This document shows positions 20,844 to 31,953 of a DNA stretch of 64,000 nt, in pieces. Source of the stretch: Gaeumannomyces sp. JS-464 (Eukaryota > Ascomycota > Sordariomycetes > Magnaporthales > Magnaporthaceae); contig NGZR01000001.1 of assembly GCA_002197995.1 (NCBI GenBank), positions 13,411,501 through 13,475,500 of the forward strand, read 5' to 3'. Made by a program: the position numbers and the translations under genes. Numbering within the stretch: the first letter of the stretch is position 1; each line of letters opens with the position of its first letter. The notes below the pieces were generated by a model. The model had not been told where the DNA came from and did not search any database. It saw nothing but the letters and a program-made list of their open reading frames with translations.

Positions 20844-23800
20844 CTGCCGAACAAAAGATCAGTCGTGGGGACTGGAAGACGTTTTTGGGCAAAGAGGGAA
20901 GGAGGTGCGACACAAGCCGCGCGGGTCGTCTCGCCGTGTACTAACAATGCTTGCTTGGAACGTGAGCGGGGCCATGGCAAGTCAATCGGGACCATGCGGT
21001 CCGTCCGCCTCTAGGTTGCCAAAAGCTTTTGCGCGAGCTGCTGCTCGTGGACGCCGGGCGGTCGGTCAAAGAAAGCTGGGAAGAAACCGTGGGTGGGGCT
21101 TATGTGGACGGGAGTCAAGTTTATCTACAAACACAGACACGACCTCTCTGGACATGATGGATAGGAGAGGGTGTCGAAGCCTCCTTGCTTCGTCGACGCT
21201 CAGGCTCGAGATCCCAGGAGGAAGCCGTCGAAGTCCTTTGACACCGACGCCTCGACGACGCCACCAAGAAAAAAGGGCTTCATCCAGAATGTGACAGCTG
21301 TCAACCCCGTCACAGAGTCAGATCGTCGCTGGTAATTTCATAGTCCGGCAGGCACAAAACGGCAGGGGAAAAAGAAACAATAGAAAAAAACCAAGGGCTG
21401 CTCTCCAATGATGGCATTGTTCGGGACGCTAGGCCGCAGGGGCTGGAAGCAAGCAGGTCATTTTTGGATGTGGCGTACTGTACTCGCCGCCCAGCCGAGA
21501 CCGCAAAATGGGGCAGCTGGGGAGGGAACAATGGAAATTATTGGGACCGGAAAAATGGCAAGATTATCCCTGTTCACCGCTTCAAATGCACACAGCCTCT
21601 CAATTTCAATCGAACATATCTCGATCAAAACAGGTCGTTCAAGGCAGAGAAAAATCCTACGTAAAACATAGCAACCGATTTTTTTTTTTTTTTCTTGTGG
21701 CTTTTTCGGATTTCATTTCCATATTTTTGGCTGCGGGTTGCATTATTAGGGAATTCTTCACGGTCTCGACTCTTTTTTCTTTTTCGTCAACGTGCCCGGT
21801 AGCCGACCCCTCACACGTGGCGGCGCCACCAAGTGAAAACCGCCTAGCTAGCAGGCCACCGCGCACGGACTCGGCAATGCTCTAATGGCGCCGATGGGAT
21901 TGACGGCGTGACAGCTCGCGCTCCCCTCACCGGTGTTGCCTCCTACCTGCATGCTTGTCGTTCCCGTCTTGGGGAGGAGGCTGCTTCGTCATAAGCGCAC
22001 AGTTTTCGGGATCTCCGAGCTGAGACACGGCCTAGCAACTTGTCCCTGCATTCTCGATGCTGGGCTGAACTGTAGGCCTTGGCCAAGTCGTCGGGGGCCA
22101 ACTAACCCAAACGGGACGCCTGGCTAAAAACCCTCGGGTGAGACAGCCTGGGAGGTCGATCGAGATCGACCTGTGGCCACAACGCCAAAAGCTAACTTAA
22201 AAGCCTAACCAAAAGCCCGGCTTTTGGACTGGCGCCTAAAACCAGATAGGAGACAGCGGGGGCGAGGGAGCTGGGAAGGAGTTTTCTACCTTTTGGTGTA
22301 TCATTTTTTATTTTTATTTTTATTTTTTTTAAGTCCACTGTAAACCCACAGACGCAAGCTTCGACAGCGAACGCAATACAGTGAAGCAGCAGTCAGGCGG
22401 CGGCAGCACAGGAACCCTCATTAGCTCCGACTGCGCCTCCATCACCTCGCGTCCAATTCGTGAAGAAACTGGGCATGACAACGGTGGCAGCACGCTGCCC
22501 AAGTTAGTAGGACTGCGATCGTCATGACCAGCCCACGTCCAACCAGCACCTGGCAGCCAAATGCTGGCCCCCAGCCGATTCCTGCGCGTGCCCTTGGATC
22601 ACTTCCCCGGACGACCTAGGTCATTTGCACCACGTCTTCGGCATGTGAGACGGTCGCGAACCCACTCCTGTCTAGGTAGGTGGTCGAGTCGAGTGGCATG
22701 ACCTAGACACAAGAGTTCGACAAGAACCACTCGGGTTCCAGGCGGCGAGCGGAACCCCACCACTTCAACAGACCGACATGTGTGAGCCACCAGAGTAATT
22801 TGACCTCGGGGCGCTGAACCGTAGTGCTGCATACCGTTATCGGGTCGAGGCAAGGGTCGGGCATGCTCGGAGTGCGCCTTCTCTCCAGTCCGCACGCGTG
22901 GAACAATGCCGCCAGGCTAATATCGTCTTTCGCATCTCGGTGAGAGTTAGCCGTAAAATCACCCTGCAGCGCTGCCGACCTGACAGCGACCAGAGCCAGC
23001 CGACGCCGTATCAATTGAAGAACGGCGGGCGACCCGGCCCACATTTCCAGCGACAAGGAAGATGCGACAGATGGCCCGCGCCCTTTTTGCTCAATCGGCA
23101 ATTCCAATCAATTCCTTCCGATACCTCCACAAATTCCACTGGACCTTCGGACTAATGCTCTTTCAACGCCATCCAACCCAGCCCCGCTTGCCGGTGATGC
23201 TGCCAACCCGAATATCACGATTGGGTTTCCATTGAGCATACTCGGCCTGACGATTCGGGCCAACGCGAACGATCCTTGGCTTCGAAAAGAGACGACGTAG
23301 CAATTTTCATATCGGGCTTCGCTGGCTGGTGGTATGCACCACGCCCGCCAGGGCTGGCAATGGCGCTGGGGCAGGCACGGATGACGGTGTGGCGATCGAA
23401 GGCGACACGGACACCCAAGACAGCGTTTCCGTCGTCCGTCCTGGGGATATACCAACGAGTTTTCTCAAAAAGACGACGTGCTTCGCGAATATGGCGTTAA
23501 CTGGTACTTATCAGGAACGGCCAGGCGCGGCTTTTCAAATTTTACCATATGATCATGCGTTCCAGGGAAGAAGAAAAAAAAAACCGAAAATTACCTGCAC
23601 TCCACTCCCGGAGTTGCCTGTGTGGCAAGATCACCACATTCTAATCAGACTATTTTGGCTCCGTGACTCTATTGGCTTTGACATGGCCTTCGGAGAGAAA
23701 GCCCGGGAAGCGGTACACAATAATTAATTTTCAACAGCCTCAGCCAGAGTGGGCTTGTGAGTTCCGCTGATATTCAGGAGAATGGCGAACGGCTCGTATA

Positions 23801-23953
23801 TTTGACTCCCGCGTCCCATTTGACCTTTCCTTTGCCACTCTATTCCTCCCTCACTTTCCATTTCCCCTGTGGAAACAATATCTCCGTCCACACCGCTCTC
23901 CAATCTTCTACCCACCTCCTCCATCACACCAACAGTCCCTGAGTCACCCCTTC
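20844..23953. other. Intergenic, no gene identified apart from a possible first exon of the upstream gene
   Basis: About 3.1 kb. Open frames overlap on both strands without motifs. A T-run (about 21678-21692), a TTTTA-type microsatellite near 22305-22330 and the 19-bp palindrome CCAAAAGCCCGGCTTTTGG (22209-22227) are visible. Pyrimidine-rich sequence before 23954 looks like the promoter and leader of the next gene. Confidence 0.45.
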
Positions 23954-24777
23954 ATGAAGCCCACCGCCCTCTTCACCGCGGTGCTCGCCACCGGTGCCAT
24001 GGCGTCCCCAGTTGCCCTCCCGCCCAGCTTCACCGGGATGCCGGAGGCCCTCAACGATACCGGCTCCGCCACCGCCACCGCCGGCACCGAGGCCGCGGCC
24101 CCAACCAGCATCTACCCGATGGAGAATATCTCGGGCTTCCAGCATATGCGCTGCCGCTCGCGCGACGATTGCCCCCGCCGCCGGCCCCCGCCCATTATCA
24201 CCCCCAGCCTCGACCGGCGCGAGAGCCCCATCGAGCACGACGCCGAGCGCACGCGGGCGGCCGCGCACCAGCTGCACGACAGGCTCATGGTCGCAACGGC
24301 GGAGCGCCTAGCGGCCGAGGGCAAGATGACGCCCGGGGAGCTCGCGGCCCTCGACGTCGACGACGCCGACGCCCTCTTTGAGACCGTCAGCACCCGGCTC
24401 GACCGGCTGACCGGCTCCGAGATCAAGCGGATCTTCACCGAAGCCCTCGCCCAGGTCGAGGCCGAGGAGGACGAGCAGCAGGACGCCGACACCACCAGCC
24501 TGGCCGCCACCCCGAGGAGGATGCCGGGGGTGAGGCCGGCGCCGGCCCCGCCTCGTCGGACAAGAAGGTCCTCACGACCTCGGCCGACACGCCCAGCGGC
24601 CTGCCGCCCCTGACGCCCTGGTTCGACAACCCTTCGCTGGTGACCAACGGCCAGCCCGCCGATATCTATCGCGGCCCCTCTGTCCCCGTGAATGCCGACC
24701 TTCCCCCGACTCAGCCTAGGAGGGGGAGGGTCGGCCCTATCAGTGCCACCGTGGGAAGGCAGGACCGCTGGTATTAA
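23954..24777 (+). CDS. Secreted protein of unknown function, frameshifted near its C-terminus
   Basis: Begins MKPTALFTAVLATGAMASP, a clear signal peptide, after a CT-rich leader. The mature part has a short Thr/Ala stretch, one short Cys-containing segment (MRCRSRDDCPRRRP) and then a predicted helical domain (HDAERTRAAAHQLHDRL, then LFETVSTRLDRLTGSEIKR) ending in an acidic run (EAEEDEQQ). The first frame stops at 24613. The next frame continues sensibly as PLTPWFDNPSLVTNGQPADI and stops at 24777, so I infer a single-base shift around 24500-24540 in GC-rich sequence. No family recognised; only two Cys are obvious, so it is not a typical Cys-rich effector. Confidence 0.6.
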
Positions 24778-25387
24778 TCGGCTCATAAGCCCGGATAGAA
24801 CAAGTCTACTATGATATTTCCTTTGTTTAGCGAGGTGCAGCTCCCTAAGGGCATGAGCCGACTGGTTGGTACCAAGCAGAGGAATACAGTATTGGGCATC
24901 ACAAATTTCTTTTACTGATTCTTCATGCACCATCCAGTGGAAAACGGCTCCATCGCATGGCGCATTGCTTTTATTTCCAGGCACTCTCGATATTTATTAG
25001 CAACCCTCCTTTGTAATTACTAATTACTATTGGGTTACCAAAACAAAGACATCTACGTTGTGACGGACGATGCCTCGAGTCATTCACATATAAAGCCTGA
25101 AAGGTAGCATTCTATCATTTCTCCTCCTCCAGACGCCAGCTGCAATGCATGAGCTGTCGGGATGTCCCAGACTGAGGGCCGAGGCCGATAGAACTTTCCA
25201 TGTCTTAACACCTAGAGGCAAATTGTTGCTGAAGCGTCGCAGGTGAAATCCGTGGTTCCCGTGCGCGCCAGTGGGAGAGTTGAACTCAAGCAACCAACCC
25301 AGGGTAGATAGGGCCAAGGAGTCCACAGGGGCGCCAAAGGGAATACGAAAACAAGCTCCAGGCGAGCAGGGCCCAGCCTCGCTTGCC
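24778..25387. other. Intergenic, no gene seen
   Basis: 3' ends of two convergent genes. No motif or repeat of note. Confidence 0.5.
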
Positions 25388-26725
25388 CTAGGACGCCACC
25401 GACCGCCTCCGGAGCACCTCGGGCGACGGCGCGGTCGACCACCAGACGTCCGAGAGGTCCGCGTTGCCCACGTCGGCCGGGACGCCGACGCCCCTCACGC
25501 CGCGAGTGATGCGCCGGACGGGCATGGCGCCCGAGTCGACGAGCCACCAGAGCTCGTCGGCGACAACCTCGACGGCGACGCGGAACACGTCGCGGAACCA
25601 GGCCGCCTCCTCGTGCTCGTCCTCGACGCCCCGGTCGCGCGACACCGCCACAGCGTGCACAAAGGGCGCGCCCCGCCTCCAGCGCCGCGAGTCGGCCGTC
25701 GGGGGGTCGGGCGCGGCGGACAGGACCGACTCGATTACTTCTGGGGTCGCCCAGAGGAAGATTGGGTGTCTGAGCCCCGCAGGAAGGCTAGGAGAGAGCT
25801 CGTGGTATTTGCTGAGATGGTGTGGTGGGGTCAGCAGTGTGCCTTATTGGGGGAAGAGCGAAAAGGCGGTCATGACGTCATGTCCCGATTTTTGGTCGCC
25901 AAGGGTCACGTCTCAACAAGCGACATTCTGGCCGGGCAAGATATTATGACCGAGAAAGAAAAAAGAAAAATAAGGTCAACCTCAAACTTACTGCCTGAGA
26001 ACCTCCAGGTCAGCGTCCTGGAGCGCGGGGTCCTCAACCCAGCGCACCTCGAACACAGCCCTGCCCCGCGCGACAGATTCGCCGCTGCTCGTGTTCTTGG
26101 CCGCCCAGTCGAACGGCACCTCCACGATCTGCCCAAACAGCTGTTTGAACAGTGCCCACCGCGCCTCCTCCTCCTCCCCTCCGTAGCAGGCCGCCCGCAT
26201 CGCCACGAACCCCCACGGCTCGCCCTCGTGCCTCTTGACCCACAGCTTGAGCCAGTTGGGCGGTATATCGACAGCAGCTGGCCCCCCGGACACGCCGCTG
26301 CCGCTGCCGCCGCCGTTTTGTACCGCCGCCACCCCTTGTGCGTGCCCCTCGAACGCATCCGACGCCGCCGCGGCCGTCGTGCTGCCGCTACTCCCTTGGC
26401 CGCTCTCGGCACGTCCGCCTCCCTCCGCCGTGATGGTCGGTGTCGCCATGGCCTCCTCCGTCGTGGGGAGCGACCGCTCAAAGTTGTGGCGCGCCATGGC
26501 GGCGACGCCTTGCTCGCCCAGCACGTCGCGCAGCCCCGCCTGCATCTTGAGGAGCTCGCCAGGCGCCAGGCTTAGTATATCGTCGGTCGTCGCGTTGCTG
26601 TATCGCTGGTAGTTCTAGCCTGGGGCCCAGTAGTTGCTGGAGTGGTCCCCGTAGCTCGGGGTCTTGTCGTCGTTGGCGGAGCGAATTGTGTTGTCTTGTT
26701 GCTCCTGCTGCTTTGAGCTCTGCAT
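25388..26725 (-). CDS. Unknown protein, two exons, with an in-frame TAG at codon 37
   Basis: Exon 1 is 25992-26725, the intron (GTAAGT...CTAG) 25788-25991, and exon 2 25388-25787. The frame from ATG 26725 is coherent: a Gln/Ser-rich start (MQSSKQQEQQDNTIRS), then SNATTDDILSLAPGELLKM. A TAG at 26615-26617 interrupts it (GPQ/W context before NYQRYSN). Read through, it predicts about 377 residues. The middle is low-complexity Ser/Ala/Gly. The second half has a Trp-rich region (IPPNWLKLWVKRHEGEPWGF, VPFDWAAKN, DELWWLVDSG). If the TAG is real, translation could start at the Met at 26545. No family recognised; the protein appears soluble. Confidence 0.55.
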
Positions 26726-27594
26726 CGTTTCTGCTAGAAGATATTGTGTTTGCATTGCTTCAAACTCCTCTGGCTAGATAACTAGGCTAAGGTCAAAGGA
26801 GATACGTACATGCGTCGGGTAGTGATGTTCATGAGGCTCGTGTGCGTGGTAGATACCTACCTGTTTGTAAACATATGAGCTACGTCAGCGATAGACAACG
26901 ACCTCCTGCGTGGGCGAGATAAGCTGCCGGTTACACCCGGACTCGTTCGCTCGCATCTGTCAATCTTTCCCAAATTCCCGACTGCCGCTCATCTTGTGGA
27001 TGCAGGCGCGATAAGCTCGGTGGTGGATATGTTTCGGACGACTGCATGACGTCACCAGATCGTTATGGCTGCCTGGGAGGACGCGATGCAGATGCCCACG
27101 TTCGGACGGAGCGTGAGTTGCAACCCCGCAGACTACAATCTACCTAGCCTCTACCTATTGCCTTGTGCAAGTGCGACTGCCACGGCATGATGTGCAGCAT
27201 AGGTCTATGATGGATCGATATCGGCGTGACCCTGAGCGGCCCGACCGCGGGCAGGAGTTCTCCACTGTACCTCCAAAAAATGGGGAAGAAGGAAAAGACA
27301 GGGGTAAGAAAAAAGAAGAGCAAAAATAGAATAAGGTAGCAGAACAGAACTCGGAGCCAGAGCGAAAGGATAGAGCGGTGTAAAGAAAGGAATTGAAAGT
27401 GGGATATTACTGTTTGATGTGGATGGCATCGCAAAAATCAGCGCGCATGTCGGCGTGTCACCATCGAGCAAACAAAGATAGCGTAACAGGAGTGGATTGC
27501 AATAGCAGTATGTTCTGCCAGGACTAAGAAGCCGTCATAATATATACAGGTCAGACCACGGGCCTACAATTTTACGCGCATTCATCGCCGCGAG
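26726..27594. other. Intergenic, no gene seen
   Basis: Contains a long purine-rich stretch (about 27280-27400) that produces a spurious hydrophobic frame on the minus strand. No coding support. Confidence 0.5.
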
Positions 27595-29770
27595 CTAGTT
27601 TTCGGCGCTTCGACCCTCGCCTGCAAAGGTTGCGGTCCGCAGCCTGGGGCTGACCCTCCTCGGCTCATCCTCATCGTCGATAGCCTTGGCGCTGGTTGAC
27701 GTGAAGTTGCGAGACCGCTTGACGCCCTTGTCGGAGTTCCCATTGTTCTGGGTCAGGGTCGTGACGGATGACGTCGAAGCTGCCGCAGTTGCCCCAGCCA
27801 TAGGCGCCGGCGGGATCGATGACTCCGACATATTGGTGAGGTTCACACCAAACTCGCCCGCCGATGCGGCACGAGAGCCGCCTGTCGAGAATGCCGGTCT
27901 GTCGCTGGGCGAGTCAGATGCCACCCTTGAGAGCGCCTGGGCCTGGATGTGCTGAAGCTGCTGCTGCGTCCGCTGCATCTGCGAAGGAGTAGCCGACGCC
28001 GCAAACCCGAAAGCCGATTGAGAAAAGCTCCGCTTCTCGGCATGATCGACACAAGGAGATATGCTAGATTCCGCTCCTGCAACGCTGATGCCGCGGTTTT
28101 CCTTGCGAGATTTAACCTCTGACGCGGGCAACGGGATCATGTGCGGCTGCACTGGCAGCGGGTGCGGTTGGTTCAGCAGTGAGTGCGTGAGCGTGGCTGC
28201 CAGGTCACTTGGGATAGCCGAGTTTGGGATGTTGAAGGAGAAGGCCGACGCTACTTGTGGCGGACAGTATCACAACGTTAGATCAGTCGAGGTTTGGCAT
28301 GCGTCGCTAATGGAAAGAGAGCCAGAGGATCAGTTACTGCCTCAGCGTGATACATACCTGTGTCAACGCTACTGTCGCCTCCAACTCCGGCCGTCGGGGT
28401 GTTTGTCGGCACCTTTAGATGTGAGCTGGCCAGGTCGTCTTCTGCCATTGCCCCCTGCATCTGGAATGCATCGAGGTTGACATGGCCGCTGGCGGAAGAG
28501 ACGTAGTCGGGCATGCTTGTGTCCGTGCTGGAGTGCTTGCTTGTGTTCCGAGCTGGCATTCCCCATACAGCGCTGGGATCCGGGTTCCAGGCGTTCCTAC
28601 CAAGGGTCGAGTACAGTCCCATGTACGTTGAGGTGTCGCTGAAAGGGTCGGGGCATACCACTCCACCGTTGGCCAAGTGAGCCCCTTGAGCAAGGAGTGG
28701 AAGGGGTTGGCTAAGCATCGGGTTATTCAAGAGACCAGCTGGTTGCATCGGTACAGGGACGTTTGCAGTCGCTGGCAGTGGAAGAGGAGCAGCAATTGCA
28801 TTCTTGCCACCCCTCTGAAGGTGCTGTCGACGAGGCGAATGTCCGTGGGATTCCGCTCCATCTTCAGACCGGTACGCAGGAACGGGTCGGGCGTCCATAA
28901 ACGATGACCGCTTCCACATCTGCGGGTTGGGCCAGGCGATGCCGTTGCCCTCGAGTATGTCTTGGAGTTGTATCATCGTTGGTTAGTCGGACAGTTATCA
29001 GGCACAGAGCTTAGTCGACGGAGGTTCTGCATACCCAAGGGGGCATGCTGGAAGGAGAATGCCACAACGTTTTTGACTCGCTCGATCGGGTTGCTCAGAG
29101 AATCACGAGGGAAACCCTCGCTGATGATGACCTTGATCCGACCAATATCGTCGCCGGGGTGCCAGTGGTTGTGGTAGAGAAGCTCTTGCCGGAAGTGTGG
29201 AAAACGGAAGGGCTCGAGCTCGCCCGACTTATTGAATTCTAGAACAGGCATATCGGAATCAGCCTTGCAGCCTCCCCTATGCAGCCTGTCTTAGTAGAAC
29301 TGTATCGCGGGGAGACAAGGAGGGCATACCAAACGTGTTCGCGACCAGATAGGGCCAGGCACCCGTACGGCTGAAGGTGGTAGAGCTAGACGAAGTCAGA
29401 ACCGAAAGCTTTAGAGATGAGGGAACTTCGAGGGCGAGGCATACGCAACAACTCGGCCATCGATGAAGATACGGGCCTCAAACTTGACAAGATCCCAGTG
29501 CTTGCTGTAGTTCTTGGTGTACTGGCTGATCTCAGGGGTGCGCCAGTTGTGGATCGAGATGTGGAACGGGCTTCCTGGCGCTAGGCTGGGGATGAAGCAC
29601 GTCATGATGGGGAGGCCGCCGTGCAAGCCGCGGTGCGAGGCCTCGATGTCGGGCACCACATGACAGGCCACCTTGAACTCCTTGACGGGGACCTTGGCTT
29701 CCAGACCGGCGTCTAGGGAGGCTTCTCGCGGGGAGGGGAATACAAGTATGTCCCAGTCATCGTAGCGCAT
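27595..29770 (-). CDS. Conserved fungal protein of unknown function, five exons
   Basis: Exons on the minus strand are 29445-29770, 29330-29385, 29035-29238, 28358-28960 and 27595-28253. All introns are GT...AG and phases agree, giving 615 residues without a frameshift. The N-terminal third is the conserved part: MRYDDWDILVFPSP, CHVVPDIEASHRGLHGGLPI, MTCFIPSLAPGSPFHISIHN, KFEARIFIDGRVVA, then DDIGRIKVIISEGFPRDSLS and VVAFSFQHAPL. From memory, similar proteins are widespread in filamentous ascomycetes but uncharacterised. The rest is low-complexity Pro/Ser/Ala with a basic KRSR near the C-terminus that could be a nuclear localisation signal. I chose the Met at 29770 because the conserved block starts there; an upstream in-frame Met exists at 29833. 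Confidence 0.75.
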
Positions 29771-30820
29771 GGCGGCGGCTCGAAGGCGTGGTGTGCTGGT
29801 TCGGTAGCTAATTGTTCGAAATGATATCTCCAAAATGCCCGTCCAACCACGGGATGATGGTTGGTGTTAAAAGGAGTGCAGCGAGTCTGCGGTCAAGACA
29901 TGGAGACGCGGCCCAGAGTCTCTGCAGACTGTTGGGGCGAGTGCTCCCTCCCTTGCGCTCCGCGTGGCCGATTTGCATGTGGAACTCGTGCCGTGTTGAG
30001 CCAGTTCTGGGAAGGAGCACGATAGGAGTTCTTGGCCTCACCCAATGAGACGTGTGCAACTCGCCTCGCCGGGGGAGGCAAGCCCCTCAACCGCGGCAGC
30101 CTGTGCCAACACAGTCGGGTAGTCCTGGTGGTGGCGGGAAAAAGTTGAGGTCATCCACCGGATCCTCCTTTATGATACATACGGCCGCCCTTGGATGCAG
30201 ACTCCTGTTTTCCAATTCTGCGCCCTTTTCCCTGTTGCATAGTCTTTTCCAACCATACGCCCATTTGCCTCCCCATACCAGTCGTTCGATCAGTCCCTCT
30301 ACCTGTTATGGCATTGTTGGCCCAAATATCCTGAACATCGAGTTTCGTCCAGCGCGCCCGCTACATTCTGGTAAATTCAGGCGCTAATCCAGATGGGGTA
30401 AACGAGCCTGCAAATAGTTGGTCGTGCCTGCTCGAGGTGCTGAGCTGCATCCTTGTCGAGGTGGAAGTATCCAACGGCCGAAACTCCAGGGCTTCCGCTG
30501 CCAAGGAGGGGGTCGAGGGGGAACAACCCGCCCCCTGACTGCCTGCATGAAGGGACAGCGGTAAAAAACCATATTGCGGGGGAAAATGTCGCCGTGAAGT
30601 CCAAGGCGTGCAGGGAAACAAGAGCCGGGAAATGTTCATGTATGGTGACAAAGTGAGCTTGATACTGTCGTGCCGTCTGAGCAACTGGAAATGTCCTATT
30701 GCAATGGTTTGCGAGAAACTCTTTATGTACAGGCCCATTTCCGGCCATCCTACGCCTCAGTCCCGGTCTAGTACGGGCGCGCATCTCCTGGTGCCCTCGC
30801 CTATGAACAGGCAGTGCGCG
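29771..30820. other. Intergenic, no gene seen
   Basis: About 1 kb between the start of the unknown protein and the 3' end of the NDUFB8 gene. Overlapping short frames on both strands have no recognisable content. Confidence 0.5.
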
Positions 30821-31490
30821 TCAGCATGTTGGCAGCAAGATGGCCGCGGCGCCTAGGTCAGAACGGGACAGACGTACTCTTGTGGCACCAGGGCCTCCCA
30901 GCTCGCGTTCGAGTCCGCCCTCGAATTCGCGGGGTATGACTGAACATCGGGGTAAGTGAGCTTGACGCCGACGAGGGCGGCGACAAAGACGGCAACAAAG
31001 GCCCCAAACTGCACGGCGCCCTTGCCCGGCGTGACCCAGGTGTACTCGTGCGGCGTGAACATGCCATGGATGTCGTAGTCCTCGTGGACAGGCTCGCCAT
31101 AGTTCCTCCTCTCCTGCTTGTCCCACCAGTCGGCGTGCGGGTCGCGGAACTGACGCTTGATCGGGGGAGGGTTTACAAAACCGCCGTTCTACGCCCATGA
31201 GCGCCTGTCAGCACATGCTTGTTCGTGTTCCGGGGCATCTGGCCCCTCCATCTCCGCCCCTGCGTGCTCCGCAGTTGAGCGGCGGGTGCCCGTCACAGCG
31301 GCGCAGGGCTACCGACCATGTCGGGGTCCTCTGCCGCGGGCAGCGAAGGAGGATCGGGGTACTTCTGGTCGATGACGGCCTGGCCATTGATCGACTCGGG
31401 GAGGAAGGTTCGGCGTTGGATGGTGGGCAGCCGAACAGCCGACCGAGTGAGGTTTCCGGGCACTGCCCGTACGATGCGGCGCGACAGCAT
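30821..31490 (-). CDS. Mitochondrial complex I subunit NDUFB8 (ASHI), frameshifted near the 3' end
   Basis: An accessory subunit of the membrane arm of NADH:ubiquinone oxidoreductase in the inner mitochondrial membrane. Exon 1 (31317-31490) encodes a presequence rich in Arg and Ser (MLSRRIVRAVPGNLTRSAVR). Exon 2 starts at 31188 and contains the family's signature DWWDKQERRNYGEP and VHEDYDIHGMFTPHEYTWV, then one transmembrane helix (FGAFVAVFVAALVGVKL). After LTYPDVQSYP the original frame runs to a stop at 30853. The adjacent frame gives REFEGGLERELGGPGATRV, which fits the family C-terminus far better and stops at 30821. One C is probably missing from the CCCC run near 30937. A 5'-UTR intron is likely just upstream of the ATG. 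Confidence 0.85.
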
Positions 31491-31953
31491 CTGCGAGGTG
31501 CGTAGTCGGGGTTAGCAGGAGCCAATTGAGCGACCATCGACGAAACGCAGACGTACCTTGGCGTGGAGCGCGGCAACGGAGCTGTTGTGATTGACTGTCG
31601 GGCGCCTTTTGAAGTGAGGGCGCGATTGAGCCGACAAGAGCTGTGGTGATGCGAGACGCCGAGCGATTACCTAAGCATGAGTCCATGCCTCAGGCTGCAC
31701 TTGGGCGCGCTGATGTGCGGTCCACTCATGGCCCGACTCGCGGAATTTTTGCAAATTTCAAAGTTTTGCAGGCAGCATCGAATCCGAAGACGAAATCGCG
31801 CCGTAGCCCGCTCCCCAGGGCGCTGACGATGTCCAAACTTTGCATGAGAGTCACTTGAGCTTCGAGCATTCCGTAGACACCATTTTTGCCCATCCAAATG
31901 CGAGTTCGCCCGAGTTCCCGGTCCGATTCCCCCGCCGCCGCCCTGAGAAAACT
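31491..31953. promoter_or_regulatory. Divergent promoter region between NDUFB8 and SWR1
   Basis: The two start codons are about 460 bp apart and point away from each other, so both promoters must lie here. I see no sharp TATA box. The end next to 31490 resembles a 5'-UTR intron of NDUFB8 (acceptor CGCAG directly before its ATG). Confidence 0.5.

Noticed and set aside
22140..22230. Short palindromes AGGTCGATCGAGATCGACCT and CCAAAAGCCCGGCTTTTGG as transposon ends or a terminator
   Set aside because: No partner repeats or target duplications; isolated palindromes of this size occur by chance.
24112..24984. 290-residue minus-strand frame
   Set aside because: Antisense to the secreted-protein gene, which has a signal peptide and better composition.
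25271..26575. 434-residue plus-strand frame
   Set aside because: Antisense shadow of the two-exon minus-strand gene; it runs through that gene's intron and has no motif.
27144..27434. Hydrophobic minus-strand frame that looks like membrane helices
   Set aside because: Produced by a purine-rich tract; no conserved context.
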